From NCBI GenBank assembly GCA_965368085.1, contig CBDULP010000011.1, forward strand, positions 11,379 through 75,378: a DNA stretch of 64,000 bases, read 5' to 3'. A program made the translations under genes and the position numbers. Of this stretch, positions 17,538 through 26,349 are shown in pieces. Every line of letters starts with the position of its first letter. Positions within the stretch are counted from its first letter, which is position 1. The notes below the pieces were generated by a model. The model was not told the DNA's origin, searched no databases, and was given only the letters and a program-made list of their open reading frames with translations. The DNA is from Peptoclostridium sp965368085. GTDB lineage: Bacteria; Bacillota; Clostridia; Peptostreptococcales; Peptostreptococcaceae.

Positions 17538-18590
17538 ATGGATATAATAAGCCTTGCTAAACAAACAGTTGACATAGGCGCTTCAGATCTTCATTTGAGC
17601 GTTGGAATACCACCGGTTGTAAGGATTGATGGGAAGCTTGTAAAGCTTGATGAATATCAAAGGCTCATGCCTGATGACATAGAAAAGATAGTTTTTGAAT
17701 TTCTTGACGAAAAGCATCAGGAGATCCTGATAGAAAAAGGGGAAGTTGACTTTTCTCATTCACAAAGGGGAATAGGAAGATTCAGGGTAAATGCATACAG
17801 GCAAAGGGGAAGCTATTCAATGGCTCTCAGGGTGGTGGCGCTTGATATTCCGAGCATAGACGAGCTAAGGCTCCCTCAAATACTGAAGGATTTTTCGCTC
17901 AAGAAAAGAGGCCTCGTGCTTGTCACAGGACCTACGGGGAGCGGAAAGACTACAACACTTGCCGCAATGATAGACCATATAAACAAGAACAGGAACTGCC
18001 ATATACTTACGCTTGAAGACCCTATAGAATATCTTCACAAGCACGATAAGGGAATAGTCAATCAGAGAGAGATAGGCAACGACAGCATGACATACAGCAA
18101 TGCATTAAGGGCAGCACTGAGGCAGGACCCTGATGTGATACTTATAGGGGAGATGAGGGACCTTGAGACAATATCAATAGCTCTTACGGCTGCTGAAACA
18201 GGCCACCTTGTATTTTCAACTCTTCACACAATGGGTGCAGTATCCACTATAGAGAGGATAATAGACGTATTCCCTCCTGCTCAGCAAAACCAGATAAAAA
18301 TACAGCTTGCAAGCGTGCTTCAGGGCGTATTATCACAGCAGCTTGTAAAAAGGCTTGACGGTAACGGAAGGATAGCGGCAACTGAGATAATGGTGTGCAA
18401 TTCAGCAATAAGAAACCACATAAGGGAAGGCAAGACCCACCAGATAATGAGTTCACTTCAAACTGGTGTTAAATACGGAATGCATACCATGGACAGGTCG
18501 ATTGCAGAGCTTTACAGGGACGGAATAGTGAGCTACGAGGATGCTCTTGCCTGCGCATTCGACAAGGAAGCATTTTCAAGATATGTGTAG
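17538..18590 (+). CDS. pilT: Type IV pilus retraction ATPase PilT
   Basis: 350 residues, the usual PilT length, with Walker A GPTGSGKTT (131-139), His-box LVFSTLHTMGA near 230 and the PilT-specific C-terminal AIRNHIREGKTHQI region near 290-303. It lacks the zinc cysteines of PilB. PilT depolymerises pili and powers twitching motility. The ATG at 17538 follows TTGGAGGAT. Presence of pilT next to pilB implies dynamic, retractable pili rather than a static secretion pseudopilus. Confidence 0.96.
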   Translation: MDIISLAKQTVDIGASDLHLSVGIPPVVRIDGKLVKLDEYQRLMPDDIEKIVFEFLDEKHQEILIEKGEVDFSHSQRGIGRFRVNAYRQRGSYSMALRVVALDIPSIDELRLPQILKDFSLKKRGLVLVTGPTGSGKTTTLAAMIDHINKNRNCHILTLEDPIEYLHKHDKGIVNQREIGNDSMTYSNALRAALRQDPDVILIGEMRDLETISIALTAAETGHLVFSTLHTMGAVSTIERIIDVFPPAQQNQIKIQLASVLQGVLSQQLVKRLDGNGRIAATEIMVCNSAIRNHIREGKTHQIMSSLQTGVKYGMHTMDRSIAELYRDGIVSYEDALACAFDKEAFSRYV

Positions 18591-18613
18591 ACTAGTGTAA
18601 GGAAGGTGTATTG

Positions 18614-19822
18614 ATGGCGGAATATATATATGCTGCTAAAGGATCGAAAGGTGAAAATATAAAAGGGGTGATCGATTCAAGGTCTGAAGGAGAGGCGGCA
18701 CAAAAACTCAGGGAAAAGGGCCTTTATCCGACGAGCATAAGGCTTCAAACTGCGGCAAACAGGGACCTGAAAATAAGCCTTCCCCAAAAGATAAAGACAA
18801 AGGACATAGCTCTGATGTGCAGGCAGTTCTACTCAATGCTTGATTCGGGGATTTCAATACTTGAATGCGTCGAGGTGCTTAGAAGGCAGACTGAAAACAA
18901 AAAACTGGCCCAGTCTCTTGAAGATGTATACCAGAAGCTTCAAAAAGGGCAGCTGCTTTCGGCTTCGATGAGACAGGAAAAGGGCGTATACCCAGAAATA
19001 CTGATAAACATGGTCGAAGCGGGAGAAGTATCCGGACAGATAGATGTCATAATGCAGAGGATGGCCGTTCATTTTGAAAAGGAAAATTCCATAAACCGGA
19101 AAGTGCAGTCTGCAATGACCTATCCAATAATAGTGATATCAATAGCCGTGCTTGTGGTCTGGTTTCTAATCAGTTTCGTGCTTCCGAGCTTCATAGACAT
19201 GTTTTCGGGGGCTGGCGTTGAGCTTCCGCTTCTTACAAGAATGCTTCTCAAGGTCGGGGGATTCACAAAGAACTACTGGTACATTGTATTTGGAGGGCTG
19301 TTTGGAGGGTCTTACGTCCTTGGAAAATATATTCAGACGGACGAGGGAAGGTACAGGATTGACAAAATGAAGCTTGCATTTCCAATTATAAAGGATATGA
19401 ACACCAAAGTTGCGACTTCGAGGTTTTCGAGAACGCTCTCAACGCTTATGGCAAGCGGAGTCCCAATAATACAGGCTATGGACATAGTTAAAAATGTAAT
19501 AGGGAACGCTGTCATATCGAAGAGCATAGACGAGATAATGGATGAGATTAAGCGTGGGGAAGGGCTTGCAAATCCGCTTGCAGCGCTTAAGGTCTTTCCG
19601 CCCATGCTGATATCAATGATAAAGGTGGGCGAGGAATCGGGAAAGCTCAGCGACATGCTTGAAAAATCGGCCGACTATTACGACGCTGAAGTCGATGATG
19701 CCATAACGAGAATGACCACGCTGCTTGAACCCATCCTGATAGTGGTAATGGCGGTAATAATAGGAAGCATAGTTATGGCGATAGTTCTACCTATGTTCGA
19801 CATGTTTCAACATATAGGATAA
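18614..19822 (+). CDS. pilC: Type IV pilus inner-membrane platform protein PilC
   Basis: About 402 residues with two T2SSF domains (about 65-190 and 270-395) and three membrane helices near 165-190, 215-235 and 370-395. Typical family stretches are FYSMLDSGISILECVEVL and VGEESGKLSDML. It is the membrane platform moved by PilB and PilT. ATG at 18614 is preferred; a TTG just before it is in frame but too close to GGAAGGTG. Confidence 0.95.
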   Translation: MAEYIYAAKGSKGENIKGVIDSRSEGEAAQKLREKGLYPTSIRLQTAANRDLKISLPQKIKTKDIALMCRQFYSMLDSGISILECVEVLRRQTENKKLAQSLEDVYQKLQKGQLLSASMRQEKGVYPEILINMVEAGEVSGQIDVIMQRMAVHFEKENSINRKVQSAMTYPIIVISIAVLVVWFLISFVLPSFIDMFSGAGVELPLLTRMLLKVGGFTKNYWYIVFGGLFGGSYVLGKYIQTDEGRYRIDKMKLAFPIIKDMNTKVATSRFSRTLSTLMASGVPIIQAMDIVKNVIGNAVISKSIDEIMDEIKRGEGLANPLAALKVFPPMLISMIKVGEESGKLSDMLEKSADYYDAEVDDAITRMTTLLEPILIVVMAVIIGSIVMAIVLPMFDMFQHIG

Positions 19823-19859
19823 AAAGAGAAGGAAATTATAATATGCAAACTTGATTACA

Positions 19860-19889
19860 TTGACAAAACGTTTAAAAATTTAATATTAA
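19860..19889 (+). promoter_or_regulatory. Upstream pilin promoter candidate
   Basis: TTGACA (19860-19865) and TATTAA (19884-19889) with an 18-base spacer, just after pilC. It would give a leader of about 300 bases before the first pilin. Confidence 0.5.
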
Positions 19890-19949
19890 AAGCCTGAGGC
19901 CTAGAAAATTTTGGGGCTTAAAGACTAAAAAAATACACAAAAATACAAG

Positions 19950-19998
19950 CTTGAAATGCTTGAAATTCCTTGAAAAATGGCATGAAAAATAGTAGAAT
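19950..19998 (+). promoter_or_regulatory. Pilin promoter with triple CTTGAAA direct repeat
   Basis: TTGAAA (19970-19975), 17-base spacer, TAGAAT (19993-19998). The -35 is the last of three CTTGAAA copies at 19950, 19959 and 19969, stepping by 9 and 10 bases, close to one helical turn. Such phasing would suit an activator binding one face of the DNA. The leader from about 20005 to 20198 holds no gene and only a weak hairpin (ATAACT/AGTTAT near 20150-20170). Confidence 0.55.
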
Positions 19999-20198
19999 TA
20001 AAGTGTAGAGCATGTGATTTTATTTACAGTTCATTTTAAAATTTGCCGAAGACGTCTAGGTGAAATTTTTATATTTATAAGGGTGACTATGCCCGGAAAA
20101 ATGTACATGTATTAACATTACATATGTGGTGAAGAAAACGTTCAGTGAGGATAACTTATGTAGAGTTATTTGTTTAGCAAGATGATGGAGATGATTGA

Positions 20199-20585
20199 GT
20201 GAAAAATTTTTTAAAAAAGATGAGGAACATATTGAGTCAGCAAAACAATGAAAAAGGGTTTACGCTGATAGAACTTATAGTTGTTATAGCAGTTCTTGGA
20301 ATGATAGCTTCCATAGCCATACCGAAAGTCGGCAACATAACGAGCAGGGCGAGGGAGCAGGCGGATGCTTCAAATATCCAGATACTTCAAAGTGCCGTGG
20401 AAAGATATAATGCAGAGAATGGGGATTATCCGGATGAGCCAGATGATTTGGATGGATATATTGACAAATTTCCAGTTCAAAAAGAGGGGAGTGGACCGTT
20501 CTATTTTGATGTATCTAAAGGAATGGTTTTAAAGTCTAAGCCTTCTGGTGGAGATGCTGATAGTAAAGACTTCGCATTTGAATAG
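20199..20585 (+). CDS. pilA: Type IV major pilin
   Basis: 128 residues beginning at GTG 20199 with GGAG eight bases upstream. A basic leader of about 22 residues ends in the prepilin cleavage motif KG/FTLIELIVVIAVLG, with the conserved Glu five residues into the mature chain, followed by the long hydrophobic helix and a small polar head domain rich in Asp/Pro. No cysteines in the head. PilD would cleave and methylate it. It is followed 73 bases later by a second pilin with almost the same helix sequence, which points to a tandem duplication. Confidence 0.93.
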   Translation: MKNFLKKMRNILSQQNNEKGFTLIELIVVIAVLGMIASIAIPKVGNITSRAREQADASNIQILQSAVERYNAENGDYPDEPDDLDGYIDKFPVQKEGSGPFYFDVSKGMVLKSKPSGGDADSKDFAFE

Positions 20586-20658
20586 AAGTACATGTAAATT
20601 ATATGGTTGATCATATTAAAAAAAACAATAAATGAAAAATTCTTAGGAGGGGTACATA

Positions 20659-21042
20659 ATGAAGAAATTATTTAAACAGTTGAAAAATAAGAAAGGATTT
20701 ACGCTTATAGAGCTTATAGTTGTTATTGCAGTTCTTGGAATGATAGCGGCTATAGCTATACCTAAGGTGGGAAGTGTAACAAGTAACGCAAAAGATAAAG
20801 CGGATGAGCAAACTGTTACCATTTTAAATGAAGCAGTGCAGAGGTATAAGGCGCATAATGGAGTTGTGCCTGGAGATTCAGATAAAACAGTTATTAATGA
20901 ACTGAAAAATGCTACAGCAGACGAAGGTGGACCATATTTAGGTAGTGATATAATAGAACCGACAGCCGCTGGTGACGGTGTTGAGTTGCCATCAGGGGAT
21001 AAAGCTACGTATGATAATGCTAAAGAAGAATTTTCAGAATAG
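20659..21042 (+). CDS. Second type IV pilin, paralogue of the preceding gene
   Basis: 127 residues with leader ending KKG/FTLIELIVVIAVLGM and a helix nearly identical to that of the gene at 20199; the globular heads have diverged. ATG at 20659 with TAGGAGGGG upstream, a stronger ribosome site than the first pilin. Codons are somewhat more AT-rich than in the rest of the locus. A strong terminator follows at 21154, so the two pilins form the end of a transcription unit and may be expressed at high level apart from the assembly genes. Confidence 0.92.
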   Translation: MKKLFKQLKNKKGFTLIELIVVIAVLGMIAAIAIPKVGSVTSNAKDKADEQTVTILNEAVQRYKAHNGVVPGDSDKTVINELKNATADEGGPYLGSDIIEPTAAGDGVELPSGDKATYDNAKEEFSE

Positions 21043-21153
21043 GACATTGATAATGTAGCTGATTAAGAATAACAATACTTGGCACGAATATATTCTAGGG
21101 TAATGGAGTTGTCGGCTAAATGCATATACACATGAATTAATTATTTTAAAATT

Positions 21154-21183
21154 ACAGGGAAGCGAATGATTTCGCTTCCCTGT
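21154..21183 (+). terminator. Terminator after the pilin pair
   Basis: Arms ACAGGGAAGCGAA and TTCGCTTCCCTGT with a 4-base loop and a short T run (TTTAG) after it. It probably limits read-through from the pilins into pilD. Confidence 0.8.
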
Positions 21184-21264
21184 TTAGTACCACGATATAT
21201 AATTTATATAAATTTTATATTATATTTTTAATTTTTAGGGTTATTTAGTGACGAACAACTTTAC

Positions 21265-21457
21265 AAAAGGTATTTGCATGGTATGAATTAGTCTGGCTTT
21301 ATGGAGCTTTGTAGGATTGTCCAGCGAAATTCGGTCAGAGAGCCGATGGAACCTTTGACTGTTTGAACGAAGTGAGTTTCAAAGGATTCCCGGCTTCTGG
21401 GCCGAATGAGATGTGTGACAGGCCCAAAGCGCAAGATGTCCGGACGTTCATACCACC
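21265..21457 (-). repeat. Structured intergenic repeat, copy 3 (inverted)
   Basis: Third copy of the element at 8917, on the - strand. Plus-strand arms are GGAACCTTTGA (21348-21358) and TCAAAGGATTCC (21379-21390); read on the - strand they form an 11-bp stem with one bulged T. The loop CTGTTTGAAC is the complement of the shared GTTCAAACAG core. It lies between the pilin terminator and pilD. The part of the intergenic region before it (21184-21264) is AT-rich without other signals. Confidence 0.7.
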
Positions 21458-21482
21458 AAATACCACTATTAAATACCACTAT
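21458..21482 (+). repeat. Short tandem repeat before pilD
   Basis: AAATACCACTAT occurs at 21458-21469 and again at 21471-21482, with a partial third unit (TACCACC) just upstream. It ends about 20 bases before the pilD start. Possibly a regulator site or a slippage product. Confidence 0.5.
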
Positions 21483-21503
21483 AAAAGATTTTGAGGAGAT
21501 TTT

Positions 21504-22274
21504 ATGGAAAAAATGGATGCTATGCAAATGGTTATCTACGCATGCGTTTTGATACTCGGACTCTCGGTCGGGAGCTTTCTGAACGTATGCATATACAGGA
21601 TACCGCTTAAAAAATCAATATCGTTTCCACCGTCATCGTGCACAAACTGCGGCAAGAAGCTTTCTCCATTTGAACTTATTCCAGTTGTCAGTTACATGCT
21701 TTTAAGAGGCAAATGCAAAGGGTGCGGCGCTGGAATATCTGTAAAATATCCTGTGGTGGAAATGCTTACAGGTTTTTTGTTTGTCTGGGTGTTTAGTGTT
21801 TTTGGCGTTTCAGCAACATTTTTGAAGTATGCGCTTCTTGCGAGTGTGCTTGTGGTCGTTTCCCTTATAGACCTTGAGCACCAGATAATACCGGATGAAA
21901 TAGTTGTATTTTCGATTGCGGCAGGAATAATAATGAATATTGCTGCCAGGGATGTAAGCCTTACGAACTCGGCGATAGGCTTTTTTGCGGCAAGTGGAAT
22001 ACTTTTGATGCTGGCTATACTAACAAAAGGCGGCATGGGCGGCGGAGACATAAAGCTCATGGCGGCTGTGGGGCTTTTCATAGGAACTGGGCCAGTGCTT
22101 TTAGGACTCTTTTTATCATTCATAATAGGTGGAATCATATCTTTCATACTGATACTTTTTAAGATAAAGGGGAGAAAGGACTATATACCATTCGGGCCTT
22201 TCCTTTCGATTGGAAGCTTTATATCGGCTCTTTTCTATAGTGAAATAATTTACTGGTACATTATGAGACTGTAG
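21504..22274 (+). CDS. pilD: Prepilin peptidase PilD
   Basis: 256 residues with about seven or eight membrane helices. The N-terminal part has the two CxxC pairs (CTNCG and CKGCG) of the zinc-binding N-methyltransferase domain, and the peptidase part has the aspartates in VSLIDLEHQIIPDE and the GMGGGDIKLM motif (GxGD-like). It cleaves prepilin leaders on the cytoplasmic face and methylates the new N-terminus. The ATG follows GAGGAGATTTT. All pilins in this locus are expected substrates. Confidence 0.95.
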   Translation: MEKMDAMQMVIYACVLILGLSVGSFLNVCIYRIPLKKSISFPPSSCTNCGKKLSPFELIPVVSYMLLRGKCKGCGAGISVKYPVVEMLTGFLFVWVFSVFGVSATFLKYALLASVLVVVSLIDLEHQIIPDEIVVFSIAAGIIMNIAARDVSLTNSAIGFFAASGILLMLAILTKGGMGGGDIKLMAAVGLFIGTGPVLLGLFLSFIIGGIISFILILFKIKGRKDYIPFGPFLSIGSFISALFYSEIIYWYIMRL

Positions 22275-22336
22275 GGGGATTTTGAAGTTAAATACATGTC
22301 GGGGCAAAAGACAGATTTGCAAGGGGGCGGTGATGA

Positions 22337-22924
22337 ATGAAAAAACTAAAAATCAAAAAAAAGCATTTTCAAAACCGTCTTGAATATATTAAGAAACTGA
22401 CGGGAAGCAACGGTGGATTTACGCTTATAGAGATAGTGGCGGTTATTGCGATAATGTCGGTTTTGATGGCACCGCTTTTAGGGATATTTAACGCCGGGCA
22501 CAGCTCGTTTTACAGGGAGGACGAAAACGTAAAGGCGACAAGGTGTGCGAGGATTGCCATGGAAAGGGTAGTGGAGGCAGTCAGAAAGGCGGATGTTGAG
22601 GAATCGACAAATGGCGAAGGCAATACTGTGTACAATTACGACATAAAGTATGTTGAAGGAGGTTCCATGAAAGTCAAAAGTGATGCATCATCCGGGGAAT
22701 ACACATTGATAGACGCTGAGTATGCTTTTGATGGAATAGATGGAGTAGAGGAGTTTGAAAATAAGAATGTTGCGATGGAGATATATCTTGATGATGGCTC
22801 AGAGCTTTCAGGAGAACTTCCAGAAGGAAGAAAAATAGTAATGGTGAAAATTACTGTAATGATAGATGAAAAAAGAACGAAGGACTATCAGGTGTCAACG
22901 GAAGTATACCTGAGAAACAACTAG
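22337..22924 (+). CDS. Minor pilin / type II-like pseudopilin
   Basis: 195 residues. A basic leader of about 28 residues precedes the cleavage motif GG/FTLIEIVAVIAIMSV with Glu at mature position 5, then the helix and a roughly 140-residue head. The head shows the PulJ/PilW-like pattern TRCARIAMERVVEAVRKA. Minor pilins of this kind initiate assembly and sit at the pilus tip. Start at ATG 22337 with GGGGGCGGTGATGA upstream. Confidence 0.85.
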   Translation: MKKLKIKKKHFQNRLEYIKKLTGSNGGFTLIEIVAVIAIMSVLMAPLLGIFNAGHSSFYREDENVKATRCARIAMERVVEAVRKADVEESTNGEGNTVYNYDIKYVEGGSMKVKSDASSGEYTLIDAEYAFDGIDGVEEFENKNVAMEIYLDDGSELSGELPEGRKIVMVKITVMIDEKRTKDYQVSTEVYLRNN

Positions 22925-22935
22925 GGGGATTTGCG

Positions 22936-24006
22936 ATGAAGGGCAAGCTTGTGGGAATAGACATAGGTCGAGGCACTGTTAAAATGGTGTGCGGAAGCCT
23001 TAAAAAAGGTGAATTCAAAATAAAGGGGTACAAGATATTCAAAACGCCCAAGCATGCATTCATAGAAAATGGAAGCATAAATGAAAAGGTGTTTTTGGAA
23101 GATGATACATACAGGCAGATTCCTGGTTTGATAAAGGACATGGGCTGTAAAGGGAAAAAATGCAGTATAAGCATATCGGGAAAAAATATAATACTGAGGG
23201 AGAGGAAGCTTCCTTTTGTGGCTGAAAAGGAGCTTGGTGAGATAGTGACTCTGGAAGCACAAAGTTTTTTGCCCGGACCTTCTGAGGAATTTGTGGTGGA
23301 TTACAGGGTCATAGACAAGGTTGAAGAAGGTGGGAGCGAACTTTTAAAGGTTCTTATAGTTGCGGCCCCGGTGGATTTGGTAAACAGCTACATAAGCCTG
23401 GTAAGCAAGGCGGGGCTTAAGGTATCTGCAGTAGACATAGGGTCGAGCTGTATAACCAATTATGCGAAAAGATATATCCTGGATGAGGATTTCAATACTC
23501 TCATAGTAGATATTGGATATGCCACGACGAGGTTTGTAATGTATAACGGAATGAATTATTTTGCAGAGCTTGAAGTGGATATCGGTGGAAATGAAGCTAC
23601 AGTGTCTATTGCAAATTTTTTGGAAATGGACGAAGATAAAGTTGAGCAGAAAAAGTTGAAAAAGGGAAAAATGGTTAAAGAGGAAGACATGGATCTTTCG
23701 CTAAGCGACGAGGAAATGTATTTCAATTTGGGAATAAAAAAGACATATGAAAGAATTGCCCAGGAAATAAGCAGGGTCATGGACTACTACAGGACAAGGA
23801 GATTCAGTTCGAAAATAGACAATGTCGTTATAATAGGCGGGGGAGCAAATCTTTCCGGAGCAGCCGAATACATACAGAGCATAGTCGGGGTACCGGTGAA
23901 TACGGCAGAAATCCCTATGGGTTTCAAAGGGAACTTTGGAGAAGATCAGAAAAGTGAAGATTTCTTGGCTATCATACCGGCGATAGGGTCTGTGCTAAGG
24001 GGGTAA
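22936..24006 (+). CDS. pilM: Type IV pilus assembly protein PilM
   Basis: 356 residues, actin-like ATPase fold of the PilM family: VGIDIGRGTVKMV at the N-terminus, LIVDIGYATT near residue 190 and VIIGGGANLSG near 300. PilM is cytoplasmic and docks onto the N-terminus of PilN, linking the alignment complex with PilB. The gene starts 12 bases after the minor pilin and is followed at once by pilN and pilO, the standard order. Confidence 0.94.
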   Translation: MKGKLVGIDIGRGTVKMVCGSLKKGEFKIKGYKIFKTPKHAFIENGSINEKVFLEDDTYRQIPGLIKDMGCKGKKCSISISGKNIILRERKLPFVAEKELGEIVTLEAQSFLPGPSEEFVVDYRVIDKVEEGGSELLKVLIVAAPVDLVNSYISLVSKAGLKVSAVDIGSSCITNYAKRYILDEDFNTLIVDIGYATTRFVMYNGMNYFAELEVDIGGNEATVSIANFLEMDEDKVEQKKLKKGKMVKEEDMDLSLSDEEMYFNLGIKKTYERIAQEISRVMDYYRTRRFSSKIDNVVIIGGGANLSGAAEYIQSIVGVPVNTAEIPMGFKGNFGEDQKSEDFLAIIPAIGSVLRG

Positions 24007-24010
24007 GAAA

Positions 24011-24631
24011 TTGAGTAAGATGCCGAAATTTGATTTTAAGGCCAAATTTAAAAAGAAAAATAAGAACGAAATGAAAAAGTTGAGCGAAAAGAAGATAAAT
24101 CTTATTCCTCATGAAATAGTAAGGCAGGAAAAAAGAATGAAAACTGCCTTTAACGCTGCTGCGGGTTCTATAGTTGTAGTGGGACTTTTAGCGGGTTCGT
24201 ATATTTGGCTGGACAGAGAAATTAAAATTATGGAAGAAGCGAACAAGGATATTTCAAAAAGTATAGATGAACTTGAACAGATCAAGCATCAGCAGGATTT
24301 CCTTGTTTTAATAGATAAAAAAATAGGCGAAAAGAAACAGGTTCTTGAGGGCATAGAAAAAGGAAATGTTTCTTTGATTTCATTTTTTACAACTATGGAG
24401 AAGAATTTGCCCAAGGACATAGGATTTATAAATTTTTCCAGTGATGAAGAGGGGGGCATAACAATAAACGGCTCCGCTGCGAGCGAAACGTCTATAGCGG
24501 AACTTATATATAACCTGAAATCGGAAAAGCTGTTCAGTGAAATATTCGTATCAAACATAAGTGTTCAGGGCGAAGAAGGCTCAAGAAGTTATACATTCAG
24601 CCTTGTATGCGGATTTGGAAAGGGGAATTAA
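24011..24631 (+). CDS. pilN: Type IV pilus assembly protein PilN
   Basis: 206 residues, TTG start at 24011. The cytoplasmic N-terminus carries KINLIPHEI near residue 30, the conserved INLLP-type PilM-docking motif. One membrane helix (about 48-68) is followed by a coiled coil and a ferredoxin-like domain. PilN pairs with PilO in the inner-membrane alignment complex. Lys-rich N-terminal tail is longer than usual. Confidence 0.9.
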   Translation: MSKMPKFDFKAKFKKKNKNEMKKLSEKKINLIPHEIVRQEKRMKTAFNAAAGSIVVVGLLAGSYIWLDREIKIMEEANKDISKSIDELEQIKHQQDFLVLIDKKIGEKKQVLEGIEKGNVSLISFFTTMEKNLPKDIGFINFSSDEEGGITINGSAASETSIAELIYNLKSEKLFSEIFVSNISVQGEEGSRSYTFSLVCGFGKGN

Positions 24632-24633
24632 AA

Positions 24634-25881
24634 TTGAATATTTCGAAAAGGGAAAAAATTATGCTTTCGGGGCTTGCAGTAGCCGCGGCAGCATATTTTA
24701 CATATATGAATATATTCGTGCCAAAGATGGATGCGTTCGATCTTCAAAAAAAGGCTTTAAGCGGCAACACCCAGATTAAATCGAATTTGGACAGGGGCAT
24801 GGTTGAAAGTGAGCAGCTGGAAGAAAAAGTGAAGGCTATGCAGCTGGTTGTCGAAGAAATAGACCAGTCGCTGCCAAACTATATACACCAGGAGAACGTG
24901 ATATTGTATATAAGGGACGTCTTTGCAAGAAACAACATAGAGGTGGCATCCGTGGGTTTTTCAGAGCCGGGGGAAGTTTTGGATCCTGACGAGAACGTAT
25001 CGGTCGAGCAGGCGATAGAAGACTATATGAAATATCTTGAAAAGGGAGATAAGATAAAAATCAGGGAGTACTCACTCTTGGGAGAAGACGAAAAATCCAG
25101 CGGCGGTGAAGATGGCGAGGAAGAGCAGCTGAAGGCTTACGCTTCGATGGGTGTCAATGTTTCATTTTCAGGAATGTATTCAGATCTTAAAAACATGCTC
25201 AAGGAGATAGAGCAAAACAGGAAGAAGATAATAATAAAAAGCATAGCTCTCAACAATACGGCAGAGAATATAACGGGCAGTATTTCGCTTGAGTTCCCGT
25301 TCTATCCGGACGGAAATAATACTGAAAATACGCAGTGGGATATAGAATCTGAATACGGCAATATAGAACCGTTTGTGACTGGAAGGCTGAATATCTTGGA
25401 GGGGACGGCTGCAAGCAGTTCTACGCCGGTTCCGGTCAAAAAAGACGAAACACCTGCAGTTTCGGTGGAATCGGATTTTTACATTGTGCTAAAGCCGATT
25501 TCAAGCGACATGCCGACAGTTACAATGGGCAAGTCGCCGTACAGGTATACGGCAGTGTATGAAGACTCCAACATGTTCAAAGAGGCGAATATACACATCA
25601 AGAAAGAGGGCGAAGCCTACATGTTCAGATACAATACATCGTCGTATTCGTATCCTGCGGCTGAGGGTGAATTTGAGCAAATGAAGCCCATGGGACAGGA
25701 CATAGTCATAAATGTGTATTCGATGATAAGGCTGAACGAGGCGGACTCGTCCGGATTGGTACTGAACGTATACAATGATACGGACAAGGCTGTAAAGATA
25801 TACGTAAGCGGTGACGATGCGTCAAATCCTAGATTCAAGGTCAATACAAAAAGTGGCGTTGTGGAAAGCAAGGCCATGTAG
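24634..25881 (+). CDS. pilO: PilO-like alignment protein with long C-terminal extension
   Basis: About 415 residues from TTG 24634, chosen because AAGGGGA lies 8 bases upstream; an in-frame ATG at 24607 would overlap pilN and lacks a site. One membrane helix (about 10-30), a coiled coil (about 45-85), then a PilO-type domain to about 230. The remaining about 185 residues are an extra acidic, Thr/Ser/Pro-linked domain not expected in PilO (about 200 residues), with a beta-rich look. Place after pilN supports the call; the role of the extension is unknown. Confidence 0.78.
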   Translation: MNISKREKIMLSGLAVAAAAYFTYMNIFVPKMDAFDLQKKALSGNTQIKSNLDRGMVESEQLEEKVKAMQLVVEEIDQSLPNYIHQENVILYIRDVFARNNIEVASVGFSEPGEVLDPDENVSVEQAIEDYMKYLEKGDKIKIREYSLLGEDEKSSGGEDGEEEQLKAYASMGVNVSFSGMYSDLKNMLKEIEQNRKKIIIKSIALNNTAENITGSISLEFPFYPDGNNTENTQWDIESEYGNIEPFVTGRLNILEGTAASSSTPVPVKKDETPAVSVESDFYIVLKPISSDMPTVTMGKSPYRYTAVYEDSNMFKEANIHIKKEGEAYMFRYNTSSYSYPAAEGEFEQMKPMGQDIVINVYSMIRLNEADSSGLVLNVYNDTDKAVKIYVSGDDASNPRFKVNTKSGVVESKAM

Positions 25882-25899
25882 GAAAGGGTGACTGGAGAC

Positions 25900-26316
25900 A
25901 TGAAATTCAAAAACTCAAAAGGTTTCACCCTTATAGAGGTTGCACTTGCGGTTTCAATACTTTCTATAATGGGGCTGGCGGTGCTCAACCTTTTCATGAA
26001 CGCTACGAATATAAACAATGAAGTAAAGAGAAAGCTAAAGGCAAGCTATATAGCGCAGCAGATAATGGAGGACGAAAAGGCCCACAAGCAAAGCGATACT
26101 GTGCAGAGTGTGAAATACCGCACTAAAGATGGGGATGAAATGAAGTCCGTGGAAAATATAGAAGACACTAGCGGGTATGTGGTGAAGGTGGAGTATGAAA
26201 AGCCTGACGGTGTTTCTGAAAACATGCCTCAGGACATATTCAGGATTTGCGTGAGTGTGTATTTCAACGGAAAACAGGTGGAGGAGATAAGTTCTCTGAC
26301 TAGAAAAGATAAATAG
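25900..26316 (+). CDS. Minor pilin, PilV/GspI-like
   Basis: 138 residues from ATG 25900, which gives a compact leader MKFKNSKG/FTLIEVALAVSIL; GGAAAGGGTG lies about 9 bases upstream. A GTG at 25888 is in frame but overlaps that site. The helix is followed by a small head with a Lys-rich start (EVKRKLKASYIAQQIMEDE), typical of GspI/PilV. Part of the minor-pilin tip set with the genes at 22337 and 26350. Confidence 0.86.
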   Translation: MKFKNSKGFTLIEVALAVSILSIMGLAVLNLFMNATNINNEVKRKLKASYIAQQIMEDEKAHKQSDTVQSVKYRTKDGDEMKSVENIEDTSGYVVKVEYEKPDGVSENMPQDIFRICVSVYFNGKQVEEISSLTRKDK

Positions 26317-26349
26317 CCAGGAGACAAGGGCTAAGGGTCGGGTGATATT

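Noticed and set aside
20041..20198. Possible c-di-GMP-II riboswitch in the pilin leader
   Set aside because: A GGAAAAATGTA stretch recalls the 5' part, and such riboswitches control pilins in Clostridioides difficile, but the conserved 3' ACCGACC-type strand is missing and the stems do not fit.
24561..24779. Open frame across the pilN-pilO junction
   Set aside because: Overlaps both genes in another frame and has no ribosome site.
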